Positions 1 to 5,114 of a stretch of DNA of 7,128 bases are shown here, one piece after another. The notes under the pieces were generated by a model. It did no database searches, had not been told where the DNA came from, and saw only the letters and a program-made list of their open reading frames with translations. The number at the start of each line of letters is the position of its first letter. Positions within the stretch are counted from its first letter, which is position 1. Source of the stretch: Myxococcales bacterium UBA5297 (GTDB lineage Bacteria; Myxococcota; Myxococcia; Myxococcales; UBA5297); NCBI GenBank assembly GCA_002408385.1, contig DHSB01000230.1:1-7128 (forward strand), given 5' to 3'. A program made the position numbers and the translations under genes.

Positions 1-290
1 GCGAGCGCGACGAGCCCGGCGCAGGCGAGGAGCGAGGCGCCCGCCCACGGCAGCGCCCGGCGGCCGCCGGTGGGCGCGAGCTCGCCTCGGCGCCAACCCC
101 AGAGTGCGCTCGCCCCGAGCAGCCACAGTCCCGGGAAGACGAAGACCGGCCAGCGACGCGGGCTCGAGGCGAGGAGCTGGCTGAGGAGCAGGTAGCCGAC
201 GAGGATCCCCGCGAGCGCGGCGAGCTCGAGGAGCGAGCGGTCGCGCTTGCCGGCAGCGAGCTTGGAGAGGGCTTCGGACGGCTGCTGCAT
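1..290 (-). CDS. Integral membrane protein, N-terminal part (runs off left edge)
   Basis: The ATG at 290-288 overlaps the stop of the upstream gene (ATGA), and the frame stays open to base 1, giving about 96 residues of a protein whose C-terminus lies outside the window. After a charged N-terminus (K10, K15, R16, R18), hydrophobic segments lie at about residues 21-41, 49-65 and 81-96, separated by short basic loops (RR at 45-46, WRRGE at 66-70, RR at 78-79). That pattern is typical of a multi-pass inner-membrane protein. I recognise no family motif, so no function is assigned. The start is set by the overlap; only a weak AGGG lies just upstream, so translation is probably coupled to the preceding gene. 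The overlap suggests a role linked to the GspG-like membrane protein upstream (inference). Confidence 0.7.
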   Translation of the reverse strand, partial: MQQPSEALSKLAAGKRDRSLLELAALAGILVGYLLLSQLLASSPRRWPVFVFPGLWLLGASALWGWRRGELAPTGGRRALPWAGASLLACAGLVAL

Positions 291-1267
291 CAGCCCTTGA
301 AGACCTGCAGGACGAGCGGCCGGCTCGACTTGCCCGAGGAGGCCTCCTGCCACGCGGACTGGATCTGTGCCTGCTGCGAGGCCTCGAACTTGTCGAACGG
401 CAGCAGGTCGAACAGCTCGTTGCCGGTCAACTCCTTGGCGGCGTTGAGGTTGCCGTACTCGAAATGGTCGCCCGTCCAGCGGTGGAAGACGACGGCCGGC
501 CCGCCCGCGTGCTGCGCGAGGAAGAAGGCGTGGCGCTTCGAGTCCCAGTCCTCGTCGTCGCACTGCGAGACGGCGAGCTTCAGGTCGTCGGCGTTGTCGA
601 ACTGGCCGTCTGGCCCGGCACTCGTCACCTCGTAGGAGCCCTCGGCGTGCGAGGTGAGGCGCAGCTCACGGCCCCAGCCGTCGAGACCGTAGGTCTGCAG
701 CGCGTACCTCTCGCCGGGGGTCGGGTTCTTGGTGGGCAGCCCGACCTCGTCCTGGATGTTGGCGAGCGACTCGATGGGCTGGCCGACGTTGATGATCCCG
801 TCGGCGACGATGCCGTGGAGCAGGACCCGGGTCGCGTCGGCGGGGTTGGCGTACTCCTTCTTGGCGACCCCCTCCCACGGCGGGGTCTCCGGCAGGCCGT
901 TGCAGGCCAGGCCCGCGGCGAGGGCGAGCAGGCCGAGCGCCGGGGCCCCCTTCGCCCAACCTTTCCTGCCCGCGCTTCGCGCGAGGTGCGCGAGGCCGAG
1001 GGCGCCGAAGAAGAGCAGCGCGCCCATCAGCAGGGTCGACCAGTGGCCTCCGGCGCCCACGGTCGCGGCGAGCGCGTCGGAGGCGGAGCCGTCGAGCAGG
1101 CCGGCGACCTCGTCCTTGAGCTTCAGAGCTTCGGCGACGTCGAGCTGGAGCGAGGGCTCGATGGACGGGTAGGCATGCGACCAGAGCTGCCGGGGATAGG
1201 CCGAAATGTAGCCGGCGTGGAGGAAGGCCTCTCCGGCCTCCAGGGCGCTCGCGGCGAGCACGTTCAT
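290..1267 (-). CDS. Membrane-anchored protein with a GspG-like (type II secretion pseudopilin) C-terminal domain
   Basis: The protein is 325 aa. Residues 1-75 are a moderately polar N-terminal region. Helices follow at about 76-96 and 107-123, with a basic loop between them (R97, R101, K102, K106). By the positive-inside rule that loop is cytoplasmic and both flanking parts are outside (inference). Residues about 140-232 resemble the C-terminal core of GspG-type major pseudopilins: a DGWGR motif (196-200), then a strand ending SAGPDG (216-221) and FDNADDL (223-229), matching the DxWG...SxGxDGxxxxxDD calcium-loop pattern. Residues 233-325 match nothing I know. Unlike a true pseudopilin there is no N-terminal prepilin peptidase site or pilin helix. 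The second helix ends LACNG, resembling a lipoprotein signal, but Gly stands at the -3 position. The start has GAGGAG six bases upstream (1274-1279). The stop overlaps the next gene. The domain match is good; the biological role is unknown. Confidence 0.8.
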   Translation of the reverse strand: MNVLAASALEAGEAFLHAGYISAYPRQLWSHAYPSIEPSLQLDVAEALKLKDEVAGLLDGSASDALAATVGAGGHWSTLLMGALLFFGALGLAHLARSAGRKGWAKGAPALGLLALAAGLACNGLPETPPWEGVAKKEYANPADATRVLLHGIVADGIINVGQPIESLANIQDEVGLPTKNPTPGERYALQTYGLDGWGRELRLTSHAEGSYEVTSAGPDGQFDNADDLKLAVSQCDDEDWDSKRHAFFLAQHAGGPAVVFHRWTGDHFEYGNLNAAKELTGNELFDLLPFDKFEASQQAQIQSAWQEASSGKSSRPLVLQVFKG

Positions 1268-1273
1268 TTAGGA

Positions 1274-1279
1274 CTCCTC
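1274..1279 (-). promoter_or_regulatory. Shine-Dalgarno site for the GspG-like membrane protein
   Basis: The minus strand reads GAGGAG six bases before the ATG at 1267. It is the strongest ribosome binding site in the window and fixes that start. Confidence 0.7.
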
Positions 1280-1327
1280 TTGCGACCCGGCCCAAGGCTG
1301 CGACACCGACGGTGGGTGCGCGCCGGG

Positions 1328-1356
1328 AGTATCGCCGTCCGTGGAGCGAACGTCGA
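1328..1356 (-). promoter_or_regulatory. Candidate sigma70-type promoter for the GspG-like gene
   Basis: On the minus strand TCGACG (1356-1351, four of six matches to TTGACA) is followed after exactly 17 bases by GATACT (1333-1328, four of six matches to TATAAT). Transcription would start near 1321, giving a leader of about 54 bases before the ATG at 1267. The site lies just after the hairpin at 1361-1405, as expected if that hairpin ends the upstream transcript. The call rests on sequence match only, and short matches arise by chance. Confidence 0.35.
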
Positions 1357-1360
1357 GAAG

Positions 1361-1405
1361 TCGGGCCTGCCGCAAGCTGCTTCTTAGCCGACTCGGCAGG
1401 CCCGA
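1361..1405 (-). terminator. 12-bp perfect inverted repeat between the HdeD-like and GspG-like genes, possible terminator
   Basis: TCGGGCCTGCCG (1361-1372) is exactly complementary to CGGCAGGCCCGA (1394-1405), with a 21-base spacer. The structure begins 15 bases after the stop of the HdeD-like gene (1421). No clear T-run follows on either strand, so it is not a textbook Rho-independent terminator. It could be a GC-rich terminator, a Rho-pause or 3'-end stabilising hairpin, or a protein-binding site. The repeat is certain; its function is inferred from position. Confidence 0.5.
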
Positions 1406-1420
1406 GGGTGGGGAAGCGGC

Positions 1421-2002
1421 CTAGAGCGCGGTCCGCTGAAGCTCGCGGCGCACCGTGAGCGAGACGCCCATGATGGCGACCCCGCGGAGGATCAACTCGG
1501 CGCCGATGAGCGCGCCGACCAGCCACAGCGAGGTCAGGGGCCAGCCGGCGAAGACGATGACGCCCAAGCCGATGGCGAGCAGGCCGTAGGCGAGGTCGAA
1601 GCCCCAGCGCTCGTAGCGGTCGGCGACGGCGGTGATGCCGCGGAAAAGCCCGCTTACCAGGAAGAAGCCGCCGAGAAGCAGGCCGACCGCCGAGAGCCCG
1701 GCGACCGGCCGGAAGAGCAGGATGGCGCCGACGACCGTCGCCAGCACCCCGCTGAGCACGTGCCGCGCGAGGTGGCCCGCCTTCCTGTGCAGGAAGCCCT
1801 CGACGATCTCGACGATGCCGCCGACGGCGAGCAGCGCGCCGAAGACGAGGATGGTCGCGAGGCTGGTGATCCTCGCGGCGATGAACGCGAGCACGCCGAG
1901 CAGCGAGATGGCGAGTCCGAGGACGAAGGGCGCCCCCCACACTGCGCTGCGCGACCGACCAAGCTCAGGGTTTGTCCGGGTGTGCTTTGAGCTGTCCGCC
2001 AT
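1421..2002 (-). CDS. HdeD family (DUF308) six-helix membrane protein
   Basis: The protein is 193 aa, the usual length for the HdeD/DUF308 family. Six hydrophobic segments lie at about residues 24-43, 47-68, 82-98, 102-124, 135-152 and 157-180, forming repeated helix pairs. Family-like features include a small-residue-rich second pair and a final segment following GWPLTS (153-158), with LIGAEL (165-170) and a basic end (ILRG, then VRREL). In E. coli HdeD belongs to the acid-resistance island and contributes to acid resistance at high cell density; most DUF308 proteins elsewhere have no known function, so I do not transfer that role. The N-terminus (MADSSKHTRT) is polar and short. The start at 2002 has GAGGGA just upstream on the minus strand. 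A 12-bp hairpin lies 42-76 bases before the start. No acid-resistance partner such as hdeA or hdeB is present. Confidence 0.88.
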   Translation of the reverse strand: MADSSKHTRTNPELGRSRSAVWGAPFVLGLAISLLGVLAFIAARITSLATILVFGALLAVGGIVEIVEGFLHRKAGHLARHVLSGVLATVVGAILLFRPVAGLSAVGLLLGGFFLVSGLFRGITAVADRYERWGFDLAYGLLAIGLGVIVFAGWPLTSLWLVGALIGAELILRGVAIMGVSLTVRRELQRTAL

Positions 2003-2043
2003 GGTCTTTCCCTCGCCAAGAGCCCGTCTCCATTGAAGCTAGA

Positions 2044-2078
2044 GACGCCCGCGTGTCCCGGGCAGTCGCGCGGGCGTC
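2044..2078 (-). promoter_or_regulatory. Strong hairpin in the 5' leader or promoter region of the HdeD-like gene
   Basis: Bases 2044-2055 pair with 2067-2078. The outer 10 pairs are perfect (2044-2053 with 2069-2078), followed by a G-T pair and a G-C pair, leaving an 11-base loop that itself contains the palindrome CCCGGG. The structure ends 42 bases before the ATG at 2002. It could be a leader hairpin in the mRNA, an operator, or a terminator for the upstream transcript. No T-run follows. The repeat is visible; the role is unknown. Confidence 0.4.
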
Positions 2079-2133
2079 CGGACGAGGACGAGCGGGCGTG
2101 CAGACAGGCTCGAGGCGTCGCGAAAGCGCGCTG

Positions 2134-2155
2134 GCTCACAGCAGGAGCTGTGGGC
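2134..2155 (-). repeat. 9-bp hairpin with AGGA tetraloop in the gap (plus-strand reading)
   Basis: GCTCACAGC (2134-2142) pairs with GCTGTGGGC (2147-2155), including one G-T pair, around a four-base loop AGGA. The CACAGC/GCTGTG core is perfect. It lies 171 bases past the stop of the exported-protein gene and about 130 bases before the HdeD-like start. It may be a terminator-like or regulatory stem, but no T-run follows on the minus strand. Confidence 0.35.
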
Positions 2156-2325
2156 AGCGCCCTTCGACGCGCTCGTCTGTCGGGGCGATCGGGCGCCTGC
2201 CAAGCGCGCGGCGGCGGTGGAGTGAGGGCAGGGGGGCGATTGGTTGTCGCCTGCGGCAGCGGCGGGCGCACCGCGCGTGAAAGCCGAGGCGGCGGACCGG
2301 GGTGAGGCGAGTGGGCCGCGTCCGG

Positions 2326-3135
2326 CTAGGGCTTTCGAAGGGCCGCGTCGACCTCGATCGTCGTGCTTGCCGCCGTCGTCCGGAACCCCGATTCCGCTTG
2401 CACCTCGAGGTGAAAGACCCTCGGCCGCTCGGGGCTCTCCAGGCTCAACGTGTAGGACCAGTCGTTCGCCGCCTGGTCTCCGGGCTTGAGCATCCCCAAG
2501 CCGGAATCGGATTCGGACGGCGGCTCGACCGAAGCGCGAAAAGAGATCTCGAAGGTGGAGTCGGCAGGCTTCAGCGCCGCCCGCACCGTGAAGCGCTCGC
2601 CGGAGCGGACGCGGGCTGGCAGCGGACCGAGAACGATCGCAGGCGGCTCGGGCTCGACATAGAACCGGTCGAGAAACGTGCCGTCCGGCGCTCTCAAAGC
2701 GATGGAGTTGGTGCCGCGCGGGGCCAGCAGCGAGAGCACGAACCAGTTGGTCTGCTGGTGCGTGCTGAAGCGTCGCCCCTCTTTCGTGAGGCCCGACTGT
2801 CGGAGTACCAGCAGTCCGATCGGCTCCGAGGCCAACACCGCCCCGGACTTGTCGAGCGCGACGGCCGTATGGCCGGTCGGCACGGCGGCCGTTTTATCGG
2901 GTCTCCAGGCTTTCGCCTGCTCCTCAGTGAGCGCCCTTCCTCTCGAGCCCTCGAATAGGCCTTTCCTCTCGGCGACGGAGAGCTCGCCTCTCAACGAGCA
3001 GTCCGTCGGGGCCGAGAGCACCTCGGAGGTCGGTTCTCGCAGGAGCAAGGGAGCAAGTGGAGGCCTCTTGCCGGAACGAGGAAGGGGGGCAGCCGCCATC
3101 GAAGTGCACAGCATCAGCCCAAGCAGCACTTGCAT
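2326..3135 (-). CDS. Predicted exported protein with an Ig-like C-terminal region, function unknown
   Basis: I do not recognise a family. From the ATG at 3135 the protein is 269 aa. Residues 2-16 are a hydrophobic stretch (VLLGLML, then SMAAA) resembling a short signal peptide, with possible cleavage after the AAA at 14-16. A proline- and charge-rich linker follows. Residues about 87-160 and 165-265 alternate polar and hydrophobic residues as in beta-sandwich domains; the second ends with strands around FHLEVQAES and STTIEVD. A cysteine remains at 46. The ATG at 3135 has GGAG seven bases upstream; an in-frame ATG at 3159 gives a more classical signal peptide (eight more residues with an Arg) but lacks a ribosome binding site and has a 7-bp hairpin directly before it. 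The frame continues further upstream only as arginine/alanine-rich low-complexity sequence. The gene stands alone between two gaps of about 300 bases. Confidence 0.6.
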   Translation of the reverse strand: MQVLLGLMLCTSMAAAPLPRSGKRPPLAPLLLREPTSEVLSAPTDCSLRGELSVAERKGLFEGSRGRALTEEQAKAWRPDKTAAVPTGHTAVALDKSGAVLASEPIGLLVLRQSGLTKEGRRFSTHQQTNWFVLSLLAPRGTNSIALRAPDGTFLDRFYVEPEPPAIVLGPLPARVRSGERFTVRAALKPADSTFEISFRASVEPPSESDSGLGMLKPGDQAANDWSYTLSLESPERPRVFHLEVQAESGFRTTAASTTIEVDAALRKP

Positions 3136-3449
3136 AGAATTGCTCCAGCGAGGCGTCATGGCCCGAGCCGATCCGCTCGGGAGCGAAGGCGAGCATAGCG
3201 GGTTTGGCCGCGGCCTCGCCCCGGTGCGCGCAGCCCGGCACCCGGCCGAGGATCGCCGAGCACTCTTCCGCGCGGCCTGTCGTCTCCTCACGCGATGGCT
3301 CGCAGTAGCTCAAGCAGGCCAGCCCGCAGGCCGCCTCTCTGCTCGGCCCACGCGAGGTGAAGCCTGACAGCCGCACCTTCGAGCCCACGCTCATCGCCCG
3401 GCTCTAGACCACGGGGCGGTCTCCATCCCACTGGGGCTCCCGCTGTCGC
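3136..3449. other. Gene-free gap upstream of the exported-protein gene
   Basis: No credible gene is seen; the open frames are low-complexity shadows. On the minus strand, TATGCT at 3197-3192 matches four of six -10 bases, but no good -35 lies 16-18 bases before it. A 7-bp hairpin (3162-3181) would sit at the 5' end of a transcript starting there. GGCCGCGGCC at 3206-3215 is a 10-bp palindrome. The right end overlaps the hairpin at the stop of the oxidoreductase gene. Confidence 0.5.
3162..3181 (-). promoter_or_regulatory. 7-bp hairpin before the alternative start of the exported-protein gene
   Basis: CCCGAGC (3162-3168) pairs perfectly with GCTCGGG (3175-3181) around a six-base loop. It ends two bases upstream of the ATG at 3159, where a ribosome binding site would have to be, which argues for initiation at 3135. 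It may act as a leader hairpin or operator. Confidence 0.35.
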
Positions 3450-3458
3450 CTACAGCGG
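3440..3458 (-). terminator. 7-bp hairpin spanning the stop codon of the FAD oxidoreductase gene
   Basis: CCGCTGT (3440-3446) pairs perfectly with ACAGCGG (3452-3458) around a five-base loop. The minus-strand TAG stop (3452-3450) lies at the loop edge. No T-run follows toward lower coordinates, so it is a weak terminator candidate or a 3'-end stabilising stem. Confidence 0.3.
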
Positions 3459-5018
3459 CCCGACCTGCGGCCACCTCAGCGGAATCCCCTCGCGCTCGAG
3501 CAGCGCCTGGAACTGCTCGAGCAGCGCGGGGTCGTTTCTCACCTGGCGCGGCACCACCCGGTTCTTCAGGCAGAAGGCGCTCAACAGGCCGGCCGCCTCG
3601 CCGATGTTCCACTCGACCGGGTGCAGGCGGTAGGCGCCGTTGGTGATGTGGGTGACGCCCAGGTTCTTCGAGCCCGGCAACAGGTTGTCGACCCGCACCG
3701 GGATGAGCGCGCCCAGCGGGATCTGGAAGGGCCAGCATCCCAGGTCGAGGTAGCCGGCCGAGTTGGAGCGCGGGTGCAGGTCGATGCGATAGCAGCCGAT
3801 GCCGACCGAGTCGAAGAAGGGCTCGGCCCCGTCGCTGCGCAGCGGGTGGGCGATGTGCTGCTCGAGCACCGTGAACTCGGCCTTGATGCGGCGCGACTCG
3901 CGGATGTACGGCTCGGCGAGCCCCTCGGGAGTGCCGATGACGTCGGTGCGCAGCCGCAGCCCCTTGTAGCCGAGCCCGCCGTCGGGCCGCGGCGCTTCGG
4001 TCTGCATCCAATAGAGGAGGCTCAGGCTGAGCTGCCGGGCCTCCTCGAAGTGGCGGCTGCGCAAGAACTCGTCGACTCCGAGCATCGGGCCGAGGCAGTA
4101 GTCGTTCTGCGGCCAGTTGACCAAGGTCACGTCGCTGGGCACGAAGCCGCTCTCGAAGTTCTGCCGGTCGAGCAGGCGGCGAAAGGCCCAGAGCGAATGC
4201 CGGTCTTCGGGCTCCTCGGGGAAGAGCCGCCAGTGCTTGGGCTCGCCGGTCTCGGGGTTGGGCGCGGTCCAGTCGAGCAGCTTGCCCGGCCAGCCCGGAG
4301 GCCGGTAGTCGCGCCACAGGGTGTAGGTGGCCGGCTTGTCGATGGTGTGGTCCTCGCCCGGCAAGTAGTCGATGGCGAAGCAGACGGTGATCGCCTGTTG
4401 GACGGTCGAGTCGGCCCGCTCGAGCGCGTGCGGCTCGCCGGTCTCGGACTGCGACTCGGCGCCGAGCGCGTGCTCGACCCCCGCCAGCGGCAAGAGCGCC
4501 CCCTGGCGCGTCGCGTCGATGAAGTAGGGGGCTTCGATCGAGCGATCGAGGTCGTTCTCGAGATCGCGCATGAGCACCGAGACGATGCGGTCGGCCCGCG
4601 AGTGGGCGGCCACCGGGCGATGGCGCAGCCAGACCATCAGCCGGCCGGAGAGGATGTGCGGGGCGAGCATCTCGTTGATGACCGACCGCGCGACCCGCGG
4701 GTCGTGACACAGCCGGCTCACCCAGCCGCCGCCGGGGTTCAGGTAGCGCTGGCGCCGGGCCGCCGAGGAGAGCGGCAGGTGGTGGCGGTAGTAGGCGCGC
4801 ACCCCGTCGCGCAGCGCCCGGTAGCGCGCCGTGCAGCCCAAGCTCTCGATCCACGGGTGCTCGTCGGGAGGCACGGCCTGGTTGGTGAGCTGGCCGCCGA
4901 GAACGCTCGTCCTCTCGGTGAGCAGGACGCGGTAGCCCATCCGCGCCGCGGCGTCGGCCGCCGCGCAGCCGCCCAACGAGCCGCCGATGACCGCTACGTC
5001 CGCATGGAAGCCGTCCAT
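3450..5018 (-). CDS. FAD-dependent oxidoreductase (PF12831-type)
   Basis: The protein is 522 aa. The N-terminus is a Rossmann dinucleotide-binding fold: strand DVAVIGGSLGG (7-17) gives the glycine-rich loop, and the second strand ends at E35 (LLTERTSVLGGQLT), the acidic residue expected to hold the FAD ribose. The following QAVPPDEHPW (47-56) is characteristic of this family. FIDATRQGALLPLAG (166-180) corresponds to the second FAD-contact segment, ESRRIKAEFTV (374-384) is a conserved family segment, and the C-terminal KNLGVTHITNGAYRLHPV (451-468) with NIGEAAG (471-477) closes the FAD site. There is no signal peptide or membrane segment, so it is likely cytoplasmic. The substrate is unknown; the family acts on diverse metabolites. 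The start at 5018 has GAGG seven bases upstream (5026-5029). It follows the pyruvyl transferase gene by 96 bases on the same strand, so a shared role in surface polysaccharide metabolism is possible but unproven. Confidence 0.88.
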   Translation of the reverse strand: MDGFHADVAVIGGSLGGCAAADAAARMGYRVLLTERTSVLGGQLTNQAVPPDEHPWIESLGCTARYRALRDGVRAYYRHHLPLSSAARRQRYLNPGGGWVSRLCHDPRVARSVINEMLAPHILSGRLMVWLRHRPVAAHSRADRIVSVLMRDLENDLDRSIEAPYFIDATRQGALLPLAGVEHALGAESQSETGEPHALERADSTVQQAITVCFAIDYLPGEDHTIDKPATYTLWRDYRPPGWPGKLLDWTAPNPETGEPKHWRLFPEEPEDRHSLWAFRRLLDRQNFESGFVPSDVTLVNWPQNDYCLGPMLGVDEFLRSRHFEEARQLSLSLLYWMQTEAPRPDGGLGYKGLRLRTDVIGTPEGLAEPYIRESRRIKAEFTVLEQHIAHPLRSDGAEPFFDSVGIGCYRIDLHPRSNSAGYLDLGCWPFQIPLGALIPVRVDNLLPGSKNLGVTHITNGAYRLHPVEWNIGEAAGLLSAFCLKNRVVPRQVRNDPALLEQFQALLEREGIPLRWPQVGPL

Positions 5019-5025
5019 CGTCTCG

Positions 5026-5029
5026 CCTC
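5026..5029 (-). promoter_or_regulatory. Shine-Dalgarno site for the FAD oxidoreductase
   Basis: GAGG on the minus strand stands seven bases before the ATG at 5018 and supports that start, which also places the Rossmann glycine loop at the expected position near the N-terminus. Confidence 0.5.
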
Positions 5030-5033
5030 ACAC

Positions 5034-5070
5034 CGCCCGGGCCTTTTCGACCAGTCGCTGCGACCGGGCG
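5034..5070 (-). repeat. 7-bp inverted repeat in the leader of the FAD oxidoreductase gene
   Basis: CGCCCGG (5034-5040) is complementary to CCGGGCG (5064-5070), with a 23-base spacer that contains a smaller nested stem GTCG/CGAC (5054-5064, sharing base 5064). It lies 16-52 bases upstream of the start at 5018. It may be a leader structure; nothing matches a known riboswitch. Confidence 0.3.
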
Positions 5071-5081
5071 TGCCCTGACCG

Positions 5082-5099
5082 AAAAAAGCAGGGCGCCTG
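5082..5099 (-). terminator. Weak terminator candidate after the pyruvyl transferase gene
   Basis: On the minus strand a short CAGG/CCTG stem (5099-5089, three-base loop) is followed after one base by six T residues (5087-5082), starting 16 bases past the stop at 5115. The A/T run is the longest in this GC-rich neighbourhood. The stem is only four pairs, and bases 5072-5077 and 5089-5094 (GCCCTG/CAGGGC) could instead pair with the T-run in the loop, so termination may be partial. Confidence 0.35.
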
Positions 5100-5114
5100 G
5101 CCGCAGGTCTTGGG

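Larger units (their letters stand above)
2003..2325. other. Gene-free gap of 323 bases with several inverted repeats
   Basis: I see no convincing gene here; short open frames on both strands have arginine- and alanine-rich compositions typical of GC-rich shadow frames. The gap should hold the 3' end of the exported-protein gene (stop at 2326) and the promoter of the HdeD-like gene (start at 2002). I find no clear -10/-35 pair. It does carry three separate inverted repeats, at 2044-2078, 2134-2155 and 2228-2254. The last could form a bulged stem with GCAGG/CCTGC ends. Confidence 0.6.

Noticed and set aside
290..1267. Calling the GspG-like protein a genuine type II secretion pseudopilin
   Set aside because: It lacks the prepilin cleavage site and N-terminal pilin helix, and no other secretion gene is visible.
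666..1940. 424-codon minus-strand frame across the GspG-like and HdeD-like genes
   Set aside because: Arginine-rich composition with no motif; it conflicts with two well-supported genes in other frames.
1421..2002. Assigning an acid-resistance role to the HdeD-like protein
   Set aside because: DUF308 proteins are widespread with mostly unknown functions, and no hdeA, hdeB or glutamate decarboxylase gene is nearby.
3136..3291. Longer start for the exported protein
   Set aside because: The added residues up to 3291 are arginine/alanine-rich and would bury the signal-peptide-like segment; only the ATG at 3159 remains a reasonable alternative.
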